DNA of 64,000 bases, taken from Inia geoffrensis (lineage: Eukaryota; Chordata; Mammalia; Artiodactyla; Iniidae). The stretch lies in assembly GCA_036417435.1 (NCBI GenBank), contig CM070901.1, positions 5,058,001 through 5,122,000 on the forward strand, in the 5' to 3' direction. The notes beneath the pieces were generated by a model that was given only the letters and a program-made list of their open reading frames with translations, was not told the DNA's origin and made no database searches. Of this stretch, positions 23,441 to 35,935 are shown one piece after another; position 1 is the stretch's first letter, and each line of letters opens with the position of its first letter. A program made the translations under genes and the position numbers.

Positions 23441-25559
23441 GTTATGGCAACAAAGATGAGATGCTGACAGAGACACAGCTTTCTGGAAGAAGAATGTCAA
23501 GGGCCCTTCAGCATGGGTTCAGGGACAAAGCAGGACTCTCTGGCCGCTCCCCCAAGTGATGGGTGAGACAGGAAAACAGGGGACTTGCACCATCCTACCT
23601 AAGATTGAGCAACAGGGGGTAGCATTAAAATAAGCAGCCCCAAATGATGCCCTGGGGGTTGGCAGATCTCCTTGGGCAGGAGGAGGAAGGGATACTGTCC
23701 TGGCAACAGGCAGCAAGCCCCACAGCTCCAGCTGAGTGGCAGCAGGTGTGTGCTGCTGAGTCAAGGAGAATTGGAAGCTGAAATAGATTCTGCCAACAAT
23801 GAGGACCCTGCTATTCAGTACAGAACCTCAGATAGACCAAAATGTTATAGATTGGTTTGGATGAGTCACAAGCAGTCACATGAAACTGAAACTGAATGAT
23901 GCAAAAACGTACTATGTGGTGTGGACCTGCTGTCTCCCTGCATGACCCTTGGTACCTCCCTCCCCCTGTAACATGACTTCAGCTGCTTTAAGGACTAATA
24001 ACCCTGTCCACACAGGACCTTGAGTCACTGTCTCACCCAGAGGTGGAGCTGCTCTTGCCTGGTGAGCCTCCTTTGACAGGGCAGAGGGCAGGGCGTGCAA
24101 AGGGCAGAAACGAAGGTGCCTCCCAGCCCAGGGGCTCACCAGACATCAGGAGACCCTGGGAAGGGAGTAGCTCTCTGGTGCTTGGACTCCATTCCTGGAG
24201 TAAGGACCAAACTGGGTGAACAGCTTTCCGGCAACCCTCCACCCTCTTCCTCAAGGGTAAACCTCTCCCCACCTAGCACTCCTGCACTCCCAGCTGGGAG
24301 ACTGCATGGGTTTTTTGGTGGTTGTTGCTTTATCTCCTAAGTCACCATGGGTTACAGTCCTTAGTCTGTGTTCCTGAGATAAAAATGGCATCCAAATTCA
24401 ATGCATGGAGTTTGGATGGGGCTGGTAGAGGGAAAGGATAAAGTGACCTTATGGGTGGGAACCCTGGGCTGAATCGATGCACAGCTGTGGTTTCCACATA
24501 CATATATATAATGGAAATAATGGGTTCTATGCCTGCACTTCCCCAATCCAGAAGCGTCAGAGGGGTTTCTCCCATTTAGGGTTTGCCACATGTATTGTCC
24601 CCTCCAGGCTGGTGCAATAGAAACAATGCAGAATCTGAGGAGGAGAAAGGAGTATCAGAGCTTTAGATGCTGGGGAATTGATAGAGGCTGTTTCTCTGTA
24701 TAATATACCTGGTCTAATCCAATTACACCCCTCTGAAAACAGACACACACAAAGGCAGCTACTAATCTCTGTTGCAACTGAATGCACCCGATTCATGGCA
24801 ACCTGCGACTCCCGGACATGACAGACCCATTTTCGAATGGTCAGCCTGGACTTCAATGCAAATATGGAGAGGACCTTCAGGCCTTGTTGGTCAAACAGGA
24901 ATGATATATTCAAGATCACGGCTGATTTGGTCTTAGCAGCATTTTGGTTTTACATGAAAATGTGGCAGCTATTCCTTTGGGGAAAAAAAAAAAACTTTAT
25001 TCCCCATTCAGCTACCTTGAATATAACCACTTATTCAATGGGGCCCTCTATCCACAGAGATTAGGATCCTCTTATGCCTGGGCCTGATCAGACCAAGTTA
25101 AAGGCTGATGGTGTTCATGGGAAAGCATTGGTCATCCATGCCCCAACAACTCCAGAAAGCTGACTGAGATAAGGTCTGGTCAGCACAATGGCCTGAATGG
25201 AAAGCTGGTCCTCCTTGCCTTAGACGACAGTCCTATGGACCAAGCATTTTATGTTTTTACTAGTTCTTGGGCTACAGTTAATGATCTGCCACTTGGAAGA
25301 CCACAGGCTGGCCGGCTAAAGATCCTTCTCTTCAGGGCCTTCAATTGTGGAAGCAAATTTCAATTGTCCATCGGACAGTCTGGTCCAGTCACAAGGATCA
25401 CCAGGGGAAGGGCCCATTGTCTGATGAGGCTAAATCAAGATGCTCATCAAGCCTGAACCACCCAGATCACTGCTATCACCGCCTGGATCCATTCTTGTAC
25501 CAGACAAAACAATAGGTCAACCATCAGGGAAGACATGATTGTGATCTAGAAGGACCACT

Positions 25560-25950
25560 GTGTGCCAGACTCTGACTCCTGCCACAGTTGGTCCAATAGT
25601 CCAGCAGTGAAGGAGGTCACATTCCACAGAGGAGCATTTTCCTGTCTCCTCTTAGAAAATCGACTAGTGGATCTCTGACTCTCCCTGGGGACTGCCGTTG
25701 ACACCTTGTCACTAGAGATACATTTTCAGGTTATGTTGTTGCTGTTCCATTCTGATCAGCTGACTCTAGTTTTCAGCTTTCCAGACCTTTTGCAATCTGA
25801 CAGTAGCATTTTTTTTTCTTATAAAGGCCCCCAACAATGGACGGATAGTCAAGATAAACAAGGGACATTCCACACGCCTTTATTCTCTGATAAGGCTGCT
25901 GGCACCACTAAGAGGTGGCACAGACTTTTAAAAAATTTCATTGAAGTATA
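25560..25950 (+). pseudogene. ERV integrase relic
   Basis: The frame beginning near 25706 carries QQW, then FHTP and AAG....RWHRLLK, the usual order in the C-terminal part of a retroviral integrase core (QQW ... fH.P ... AAGliERwNglLK). The position of the catalytic Glu reads Lys, so the remnant is dead. Upstream in another frame (25235-25456) FTSSWATVNDL resembles the RNase H end of ERV pol. Both are short, broken fragments. Confidence 0.6.
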
Positions 25951-25969
25951 TTTGATTTTTTTTTCCTTA

Positions 25970-26066
25970 CTCAAAAGCCTTACGTCTTCTGCCAGCATCC
26001 ATGAAGCAGTAACATACTAAGTTATGAACTTGTAAGTAGGATAAAATCAAATCTCAGATCCAATAG
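25970..26066 (+). repeat. ERV LTR tail (right)
   Basis: It matches the last ~90 bp of the left LTR (gtcttctgccagcatccatg versus gtcttctgccagaatcgatg, then ataaaatcaaatctcagatc). The rest of the right LTR is missing. A T-rich stretch and a short L1-end-like string (tttcattgaagtatatttga) sit directly before it. Confidence 0.6.
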
Positions 26067-29000
26067 ATTTAGTGGATGGAATATGAGGTGGTTCTTCTGT
26101 GAGTGAAATTAGAAACCTGATAATAACTGAGGGTAACAAAGAGGGAGGAGGTAATGGAAGTTTGAAGAAAGAGAAAGTATAAAAAGGTCATCTTGGGAAG
26201 TAGACCTCGAAAAGGAGTGTTCTCTAAGGGCTAGTAGTCTCCTGGAAATTTGTGGTCATAAATAACAAGTGATATTCATCAGTTAGGTGTGTGAGTTGTG
26301 TGAGTTTTTCTCCAGCCACACTCAAATTGTTTGTAGGTGTGCAGAAGATGAAGTGTGAGGTTTAATCTTACGTGTACTTTTGCCAGGTAAGTACAATGGA
26401 GAGAGACAGGATCTGGGGAGCTGAGGTTATACGCAAGGAAATAGTTGCAGTATTAGACTGAAGTCTTAGCTGAGACAGAGGGTGAGGCAATGAATAAAAA
26501 ATTGGTTGGAACAATTGACTAGGTGCAATGAAAAAGTGATGGCATGTAAGTGAACTGGAGAAATGGAGGTTATAGTCAGAGAATAGAACGATGGAAAATG
26601 AGGTTTTTAGTGAGTTATTGGTGACAATAAGGTCTACATTGTGACCACAGAAGTGGGTAGAAGTTGCCGGGTGGCAGTCAGAGTTGTTTGGAAATAACAA
26701 GGTCAAATGACTGGGAAATAAGGTTTGCAGGGATATTCCATATGGGTGTCTCCAAGAATGATAAGAAAGTAAGATACTGAGGGAGGGAGACGCAAGAGGG
26801 AAGAGATATGCGAACGTGTGTATATGTATAACTGATTCACTTTGTTATAAAGTAGAAACTGACACACCATTGTAAAGCAATTCTACCCCAATAAAGATGT
26901 TAAAAAAAAAAAAAAAGTGTTAGGGAAAAGCAAAAAAAAAAAAAAAGAAAAGAAAAGAAAGTAAGATACTAAAATCTTCAATGACTAAAGTGAAGGTTCC
27001 AGGGGGCGGGAGGAGGATTGTAATAAGGAGAAGCAGTAGGTGCCATCGTATATGAAGACATATGCTTCCAAGTGAGCTGGGGATTTGAATGAAGAGGGAG
27101 GAGCAGTTGCTTAGAGGTAGAAATAAAGTGAAAAGGACATTGAGTTGACTTTGGGGACCAGTCAAACATGGGATTTGGGAGAAGAATAAAAAACAACTGC
27201 CATTTGAGAGGGCTGCAGAAGAATAGTACCCTGAGAATATAGCTAGATTGTAGCTAAAGCATGTAGGTGAAAGAAATGTTTGAAAAAGAGGTTGAGGAGA
27301 GTGATAATTGAGTTTATAATAAATTTTGAGATCTTTAGCATAGAGTGGGACGTTCAGAAAAGGATGGGAAATCAGGTGAAATTAGGCAATGGCCAGAGCA
27401 TTTTGGCATCAGAGACTAGGGCCTGATGGGCCAGAATGAAGAGACCTGGGGTGCTGGGACATCTGTGAGTGGTGGAGGTAAGCTGACTGGTAAGTCACGG
27501 TGAGACCATTCCTGACGGACTTCAGAGGAAGTTATAGTCAGCTCTGATTTCAGCCTTTTCAAAAATAGCTGCTTGAGTGCTGACTAGGAAGAGTGAAGGG
27601 GACCACTGCGGAAGGAGGGGTGGTTTTTACCAAGAGCAGGTATAACAAAACCTTTCATGGGAAAAAGAGATGCAACCCTTTAGTCAGAGATTTGGTTGGT
27701 CTAAAGTTTTGGATGCTTTCCTGAGGCCTGGGACCTGAGCTGCTCAGGGCTTCAGTAAAGCTCCAGACAAATGTGTATGTGGAGGTGGTCAGGGAGGCGG
27801 ATGGGGTGGGGGGAGAAGGGTGTTTCTGAAGAGTCTTCCATGTTAATGTCAGAAGACAATGTTCTGAATAAACAACCCCAGCAGTGGACTTTGGTAAAAG
27901 CCATAATCTTTGATTTGGTCAGCTGGCGGTCACTAATGTTGCTCTTTCTAAAGATCAGCATATGCTTAAAGAAACTTTGGGGGATCTTGAACAGCAAGAA
28001 GCAGAATGGGATTTCCAGATGGCCATCCTCACAAGCAGCAAACATGCAGCTGGCCCGGTTATATGCAGGCTTGCCATGTGGGCTCCTGTAAGCACAATTC
28101 CTAGTATCTTCAACCTCTTTGAACATCTGTTTCACGTCCTTGTTCTAACAATACCTGGCTATTACTAGAGAATGGTACTTCCCTTACAGGTCTTAGAAAT
28201 GGTGGAGGCCCACATCTCTCACACAACAGAATCCAAGTTGCAAGGACAGTGCCTGTGGCATGACGATGTGGATTATTGAGAATTTAATTATGAATTTCCT
28301 GGTGAAGGATTTGCAATGGTTTTATTCTTTAGTTTTAGAGGACTGTTTTCTCTTTCAAATACACGTTGGCCAGAATCCTTGATGTGGAGAACTGACATCT
28401 GTCTGCTGATTATCCATTTGAGAGCTTTTCCGTAGCTTGTTTGATGGTAAGTCAACAAAATAATGCTAACATAATAAAGCAGCCACAGCCCGTGAAGCCG
28501 CTGTTACCTGTCTCTGTCCTGATGGTCTCACAGACATGTCCATCTCTGGATCTGATCTGCATTTGATCTTCCAAATCTTGACTGTTAAATTTCCCTATTA
28601 GATATAATATCTTTTTTGATAGTAGGTAGTAAGCAAAATGAACATGATTTTCAAAATCAATCTATGTATAAGGAGGTGACACACCTTTCTTAATTGTTGT
28701 AGCTAAGAGAGCAGAATCAAAAGTAGTACAAGCAGGAATGTGCTCATACGTACTATAAAGAGTTTCATTTATAGATGTTAATATTCATAGTAAAAGCAAA
28801 GGTAAATGAATTGGATTAATCTATTGACAATATTAATAAATGCCTTATTAAGTAAATAAGGATGGAAGCAAAGTTGGCTCTTCTAGGGTTACAGCTTTAT
28901 ACGTGTATCTAATATCTGTTCAAGTTATTTAAGATCTATACTCTCAAACTTGAAATTGTAAGTAAGGAAAAAAGTGCATCTCTAAGAACAGCAAGCCAAA

Positions 29001-31020
29001 AACAACAAATGAACAAATTCTATGGAAGATTTCTCTGCAGGCAGGTGATGCTGACTGCCCCATATGCTTGCTTCATTGCTTCACGAATACAGAAGTTTTC
29101 AATGTCACATGTTCAGTCCTATGTGCCTATTTTAGTTGGATTTGGGTAGAATGACAGGATTTAACTTTTAAGCAAAAGCGAACACTTCACTTTCAACAAC
29201 ATTGTGCCTGAGGCAGATGAACCTGAGAACAAGCGATCCCGTGAGCATTCACTTTGCCAGGTGGCACTCATCGGAGTGTTTATTGTTGAGAACCCCTCTA
29301 TTTCTGCCTGAGGGTTGAAGCCAGGATGTCACAGGATCCCCTGCTGCACCGCTCAGTTCTTCCCATGCACAGAGCAGATGGGTGAAGCAGAATAAAATCC
29401 CCACCTCAGAGGCAACAAGGAAGCACTCCAGAGACCAGCAATGGTGTTGCTCTTTGCTGGAGTAAATGCTAGTTGGAGTTGGTGAGTGAAAGTTAGAGCT
29501 GAAATTTGGACTTGGCTTACGAGCAGTTGGGAATCTTGTTAAAGGTATTATCACTATCACATTTTGATAAACAGAAACAAAATGTTCACATTAAAAACAT
29601 GAGTCAATTGTTTCCAAGTTAGCTTGGTTAGAACACGATGCTTTAAGGGTAAGCACACAGGTCATGAGATTCTTTCTTAATTTTTAGAAGCAACATGATC
29701 ATTTGTATTAAAAAACTACCAAGTCATTTGGATTCTCGTAATTTCCACTAAATTCTATCTGGCAAAAATAGCATAAATAGGTCCTCTTTCCTGATTTCTC
29801 TGACTGTACCTTTTTATGGCTTCACTGTGACAGTTATCGTACCGTCTTGTATTCTTGTGCATCTTTTTCCTCCCGCTCTTTCAATTTCCTTTGGGAAGAG
29901 ACCATGTATTTTCATCATTATATCCCTAGAACTGAGTCCAGTACCCCAAAGTGAAAAGTTAAAACATGATAGAAAGAAGCAGCCAACATTCCTTTTAGTA
30001 GCGGTCAAGGATGGTCATACAAAATAAAGATAATTTACAGCTTTGGACTGGACTGAACAGTGTTTTTCAACTACAGCCCTTCTCCAATTATAAATTTATT
30101 TAGTTTACCATTAAAATTATGTGAATATGTGGGTTTTAAGTAAATGTACAGACTTTAAATCAAGTGTTTATGCGCCATTCTCATTTCAAGTTCAGCATTG
30201 CAGCTATAGGCACAAACTGGCTATGGCAGTATGTGAGGGTATTTTGCCAAATAATATTTTTTAATGATTTTGAGATTATTAGAGAAGAGTAACCATTATT
30301 GCATCTAGGCTCATGAGTTTCCAAGTTTCAGTTCTGATCATTAAAATACCTAAATGGATCTTCAGACTTTTCTCAATCATCTTATCAAATAATATTTCTG
30401 GTTTCTGTGGGCTCAACTTGCCTTACCTGTTGAAAGTCCCAGAAGAAACCCTGGTAAAAGCTGGTCCCCCTTCAGAGGGGCTTGGTTCCTCTCATTAGGA
30501 TTCTCTGCCTCCTTTTACCCATGTTTTCACTATTTCCCAGTTTCCATGGCTTTAAGCTCTCTTTATTTCTCTCTCTCTCTGAGTACTGTCTTCAGGGACC
30601 CTCAGTTAATTTCTACTCTGGTATATTTCACTTTTACATTATAAAAAAGCTAAAAAATTGCATTCAATATCCAATCACAACCATTTTTAATTTGGAACAT
30701 AACTGTACATGTAGTAAAGAGCAACAAATACATCCTTAATTATAATTAAAAAAATGGGAACGTTTGTAAATATATTTAACAACTCTAATGGTTTCTTTGA
30801 ATGGAGCTCTGTTATTAAATGTATTATTCATAATTATATTTTTCATCATGATGGAAATTTATTTTAATATAACAAGTGACAGAACTGAAAATATGTATAG
30901 CTTGCAAAAAAGTAAACTGTGTCACTTATATCCTCAGCAGAGATCAGTGAGAGCCCCAGTCGCACCAGATATACCAAGCAGACTAAACTAACACTGCCAA
31001 AATTCTGAAATCTACCTGAT
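26067..31020. other. Intron 5, mostly unclassified
   Basis: The purine-rich stretch 26080-27700 has the look of an old, unassigned LINE or LTR in + orientation, but I cannot name it. It holds the short L1 insertion at 26779-26954. From 27.7 to 31.0 kb I recognise nothing. The 127-codon frame at 27752-28135 (-) and the 103-codon frame at 29249-29560 (-) resemble no known protein. Confidence 0.45.
26779..26954 (+). repeat. L1 3' end insertion with target-site duplication
   Basis: A 5'-truncated L1 tail (gtataactgattcactttgt ... caataaagatgttaaaaaaa) of only 176 bp. The 16-bp direct repeat aagaaagtaagatact lies exactly at both sides (26763-26778 and 26955-26970), so the edges are firm. A second A-rich run follows the first tail. 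Confidence 0.9.
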
Positions 31021-33955
31021 TATTGGACCTATATAGCCCACAAAAGTGGGCTATGAACTGTTTGCCCAAAATAAAAAGGTGACTGCCTGCTAAAATCTTA
31101 AAAATTCAAAAAAGACTAATAGTTTCCTAGCATAATATCCAAAATGCCCTGGATACTACTGAAAAGTCACCCATCATACCAAGAATCAGGAAAACCACAA
31201 CTTGAGTGAAAAAAGAAAATGAACTGATGTCATCAACTCAACCTGAGCTGGATAAGATTTTAGAATTATCTGACAAAGATTTAAAGTAACCATCATAAAA
31301 TGATTTAATAAGCAATTACAAATTGTCTTGAGATAAAAAGGAAAGGTAGATAAAAGGAAAAATAGAAATAAAAAGAAAAATAGAAATTATCAGCAAGGAA
31401 TTAGATGCTAGAAAAAATGGAAATTATAAAACTGGAAAATAAAATAGGAGAAATAATCAATTCTCTGGATGGGTACAATAGTAGAGAGGAGATAAAAGAG
31501 AAAGAGAATAAAATTAGTGAATTTGAAGACAGATCAATAGAATTTACCCATTCTAAACAAAGGAGAGAAAAACAAATGAACAGAACCTCAGGAATCTGTG
31601 GGAAAATAGCAAAAGACACAAAACTTATATTATCAGAGTTGCATGAGAAGAAAAAGAGTAGGGCTGAAAGAGCATTCAAAGAAAAACTTGGCTAAAGAGA
31701 TCCTAAATTTGGCAAAAGACATAAATCCACAGATTTGAAAAGCTGAGTGAATTCCAAATAGGAAAAACCCAAATAAATTGACACCAAGACACATCATAAA
31801 TAAAATTCCAAAAACTAAAGACAGAGTTGAAGGTGTTATCACTACCACACTTTTTCTCTACAAGTAGCCAGAGAAAGGCTGCCAATTTCAATGATAGCAG
31901 ATTTCTCATCTGAAACCATGGAGTGCAGAAGGAAGTGATGTAGAAATTTTCAAATGCTGAAAGAAAAGAATTGTCAACCATGAATTCTATATTCAACAAA
32001 CTACACTTCAGGAACAAATGGGCAATAAAGACTTTCTCAGATAAAGGAAAACCAAAAGAATTGTCACTAGCACACCTATTCTTTTTTTTTTTTAAGATTT
32101 TTTTTTTTTGATGTGGACTATTTTTAAAGTCTTTATTGAATTTTTTACAATGTTGCTTCTGCTGTATGTCTTGGTTTTTTGGCCCTGAGGCATGTGGGAT
32201 CTTAGCTCCCAACCAGGGATTGAACCTGCACCCCCTGAATTGGAAGGTGAAGTCTTAACCATTGGATTGCCAGGGAAGTCCCAGCATACCTACTCTTAAA
32301 GAAAGGCTAAAGGAAGTTCTTTAAACAGAATGTAAACAGTAGAATAAGAATCTTGAGGCAAAAGGCAGAAAGGAAGAACAATGGAGAGGGCAGGTAAATA
32401 TAATAGAACACTCTTCTCTGCATGAGTTTTCTAAATCATATGTAATGATTAAAATAAGAATTATAATACCATCTTATCCTCAAGACAATGATATTTTAAA
32501 GTGGGGAAGACAAAGGGACCTAAGTGGAAATAGTTTTCCTCCACTTCACCCAAAATTATAACATGTTAATACCAATAGGCTCTGATAAGTTACATGTGTA
32601 TATTGTAATACCCAGAACAACCACTATGAAGACTACACAATACAGCTGAAAATACTATAAATAAATCAGGATGAAATCCTAAAAAAATGGTCAAGTAACC
32701 CACAGAAAGATAAGAAAAAAGAAATCAAACAGAAAACATAATAAAATGGCAGAGTTCACCCCTAATAAATCAATAATTACTTCAAGGTAAATGGTCTAAA
32801 TATACCAATTAAAAGGCAGAGATTGACAGCATAATTTTGAAAAAGCATGACCCAATAATATGCTTTTTAATATGCCATTTAGAAGAAACTCACTTCAAGT
32901 TCAATACGTAAGTTGAAAGTATAAGGATGGAAAAAGGCATACCATGCAAATGTTAATTTTTTTAAAAGGCAGGAGCATGATTATTTATGTAGAAAATATG
33001 AGAGAATTGACAAAAAATCTCCTGGAACTAATAAATGATTATAGCAAGGTTGCAGAGTACAAGGTTAATATAATATACAAAAGTCAATTGCTTTTCTACA
33101 TAACAGCAATGAACAAGTAGAATTTGAAATTAACAACACAATACCATTTACATTGGCACCCCCAAAACGAGATACTTAGGTATAAATCTAACAAAATATG
33201 TATAAGATTGATATGAGTAAAACTACAAAGCCCTGGTGAAAGATATCAAAGAACTAAATAAATGGAGAGATATCCCACGTTCATGGATAGGAAGACTCAA
33301 TATTGTCAAGATGTCAGTTTTTCCCAATGAGATCTCAACCAAAATCCCAGCAAGTTGTTACATAGATATCAACAAACTGATCCTAAAGTTTACATGGAGA
33401 GACAAAAGGCCCAGAATAGCCAACACAATATTGAAGGAGAAGAACACAGTTGGTGGACTGACACTACCCAACTTCAAGACTTCAAGACAGTAATCAAGAC
33501 AGTGTGGTACAGGCAAAAGAACAGACAAATAGATAAACAGAACAGAACAGAGAACCCAGAAACAGATTCATGTAAATATAGACAACTGATCATTGACAAA
33601 GGAGCAGAGGCAATTCAATGGAACAAAGACAGTCTTTTCAATAAATGGTGGTGGCCACAAGCAGAAAAATGAAACTAGAAACAGATCTTACTCCCTTCAC
33701 AAAAATTAACACAAAAGGGGTCACAGACCTAAATACAAAAAGAAAACTACAAAACACCTAGAACATAACATGGGAGAAAATCTGTTGATAGGTAACCTTG
33801 GGTAAGTTGACTTTTTAGATACAGCACCGAAGGCATGATCCATGAAAGGAATAATTGATAAATGTCACTAAAATTTAAAACTTCTGCTTTGTCAAAGAAA
33901 ATATCAAAAGAATGAGAAGACAAAGTGGATAACCGTTCATGAAGCCCACTTTCTT
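31020..33955 (+). repeat. Ancient L1 LINE, internally deleted
   Basis: ORF1-like sequence runs to about 32400, then endonuclease-like sequence at about 32780-32960 (attacttcaaggtaaatggt, tggaaaaaggcataccatgc). It jumps, without the reverse transcriptase core, to the ORF2 C-terminal part from 32990 (ggttgcagagtacaaggtta ... atcattgacaaaggagcaga). Open pieces are 31405-31695, 33236-33493 and 33355-33672. The left edge is approximate. It is much more diverged than the L1s at 17-23 and 55-58 kb. Confidence 0.75.
32084..32282 (-). mobile_element. CHR-family SINE in ancient L1
   Basis: The + strand shows poly(T), then aaagtctttattgaattttt, tttggccctgaggcatgtgg, aaccagggattgaacctgca and attgccagggaagtccc, the reverse of a tRNA-derived CHR-type SINE head. 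It is flanked by a diverged 15-bp target duplication (agcacacctattctt at 32069-32083 and agcatacctactctt at 32283-32297). Confidence 0.85.
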
Positions 33956-35752
33956 TTTATTTTAGGTACACCATAAAACTAGATTTCCCAGTCTCTGCTG
34001 CAGTTAAATGTGGTCCTAAAACTAAATTTGACCAATGGTATGTGAGTGGAAGACATAGTCACCACTTTTAGGGCCATAAAAAACTTTCTAGATGCCACAC
34101 TCCGTTGTCTTTCCTCCACCAGTTGCTTGTTGCAATAGAGCATGGTAAACTTGGAAACCACGTTTTGAAGATGGAAAAAAGAGACAGGAAACTGTGATCC
34201 TGAATCACTATTTGAAGGACAATTGATTATGAGAACCCATTTTTGGAATTCACACGAGTGGAAAATAAGCAATTTCATTAAGCCATACTTGGGACAACCC
34301 AGGACTTCTTAACTCATATAGTCATTCTTGGCTGCTCTTCAGAAATTAAGGCCAACACACTTCCCTGGAACATTACACTGCCTCTCCTGTTTGGATCTGC
34401 AGATTCTTTGGTCAACCATGTTCTTTTATCTGATAAGGCAACATTAGCAATGGCCTCTGACTTTCATAGAATCTCTTCTTTATAACCCTAAACCCAATAA
34501 AAAATTTAGAACTCCCTTACCTTGTTCCAAGAAGGATTTAAAGTAGCTGACAAAAATACTTACACTATACCAGGATCAAACAATTCAGAAAATATAAGAA
34601 AAAAAAAAAGGCAAATGTAAGAAACAGAAAAAGGAAATTTAAATAATCTCAGAGGTAGGGTAAATACATAAATATATTCCAGAAAAACATATATGCTTGT
34701 AGAACCCACTTTTACCTATAAGATTTCTGGTATCTTACATTGTTGGGAAATGTGCTGTACTACAAGATTTATTTCGTGCTTTTTTTCATTTATCAAGATT
34801 TATTTGCACACATTTACTAAGGGAAAAAGCATGCAAGCTAGAAGCTATTCAGGAAAAACAATACTTATACTGATGTTGACACTGGAGAGGTTTTTCCCCT
34901 GTGTGTTTTTCGTAGAGGGGACAGTGAATAAGGAAATTTTCTACAGCAACCTTACAGCAAACACTGCCATCAAATAAGTAGACCCCCTCCCCCCTTTTTC
35001 TTATTCCTTATTTTCTTTTCTCAGAAATCCCCGATAGCAGCTGAAATATTTTCCTCAGATATCACTGGATCTATTGAGAAAAGAATAAGATAGAAATCTA
35101 GGTTGTAATTAGTTTTCTCAGTGGTATCCATGCAATTGCAGGTAAGTTGCTACTCATTACCAAATACGGGACTGTCTCCAAACTTCTGAAAATTTTCAGA
35201 AATGGGAGCAGACACAAACACAACTGTTCACTGGAAAACATACATGCACATTTCCTCTGCGTTTTAGAGTAAGAATGCTGTAGAACAAGTTAGAGTCATT
35301 TAAATTTGATATAGGGAACAACTTTAGCTATAGAATAGATTACTTGAGACTAGATAATTTTTCTGTGTAAATATAAGTACGTTAACTTATTTAAGCAAAT
35401 TTGAATAACATAAAATGTAACATCATTATAAAATTTAATGACATAAAAATTCCAACATTTTCTGTTTATAAAGTGAAGAATTTGAGTCAGCTTCTAATTC
35501 CCAGGATAATGTATACAGGTATTTCCCCTTTCGTACACCTCTTCTATCCCTATTTTTAACATTTTCCTCATGATCTGAGGAATTAGGATATGTGAAATGA
35601 GGTATTTTTCAGGCCCACAAGGGGGACCCTTTGCACCACAGCAACAGAGGTTAAATGGCACAGATCTCACTGCTCATCCACAATTTGGTTGAATGCGTGA
35701 TCTGCCATCAAACGCTAGAAAGTCATGGCATCTCCCCAGCCCTGGGCCTCAC
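33956..35752. other. Intron 5 near exon 5, nothing recognised
   Basis: Unique-looking intron. The frames 33979-34278 (-) and 34693-34977 (+) show no recognisable product. Confidence 0.55.
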
Positions 35753-35935
35753 CTGTGAGTCCAGGTGGACAGATGCAGATGTAACCTGAGGCTTCAGGGC
35801 GGCCGGATAGAGACAGCAGCTGGGCAAGGCGCCCAAGCCCTTCCCCTGAAGACAGCTCCACGCATTCCCCATCAGACTGGCAGGGGCTACTACTGCATTC
35901 ATCGATGTCGGTCTCGCACTGGGCCCCCGTGTATC
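35753..35935 (-). CDS. CRB1: CRB1 exon 5 (EGF-like repeat)
   Basis: This is a 183-bp internal exon with acceptor tttatcctgcag|ga and donor acag|gtgagg. Length and phase match human exon 5 (c.989-1171) as I recall it. It opens [13 protein letters not shown], which closes the repeat from exon 4 and starts a calcium-binding EGF repeat with CSSSPC. It closes with [12 protein letters not shown], and the sixth Cys of that repeat would come from exon 6, outside the window. The middle (about residues 29-47 of the exon, from SSGEGLGR to SGRPEAS) is a long insert loop between Cys3 and Cys4 of the repeat. It differs strongly from human in sequence but keeps the same length, so it looks like a fast-evolving loop and not decay. 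The exon is more GC-rich than its surroundings. Confidence 0.94.

Larger units (their letters stand above)
23030..26066 (+). mobile_element. Decayed endogenous retrovirus, internally deleted
   Basis: An LTR-like region (about 23030-23440) and a shorter copy of its last ~90 bp (25970-26066) flank about 2.5 kb of internal sequence. Both copies contain gtcttctgccag, and end cagacccaaca and cagatccaata. The internal part is mostly unreadable, but its right end has clear integrase-like residues, and RNase H-like residues lie before that. I see no gag or env. Stops and frame changes are frequent, so it cannot encode protein. The class is uncertain; gamma-like (ERV1) is my guess. Confidence 0.6.

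Noticed and set aside
27752..28135. 127-codon minus strand frame
   Set aside because: No domain, no splice-linked neighbour and no resemblance to known proteins. Its length is within what chance gives in 64 kb.
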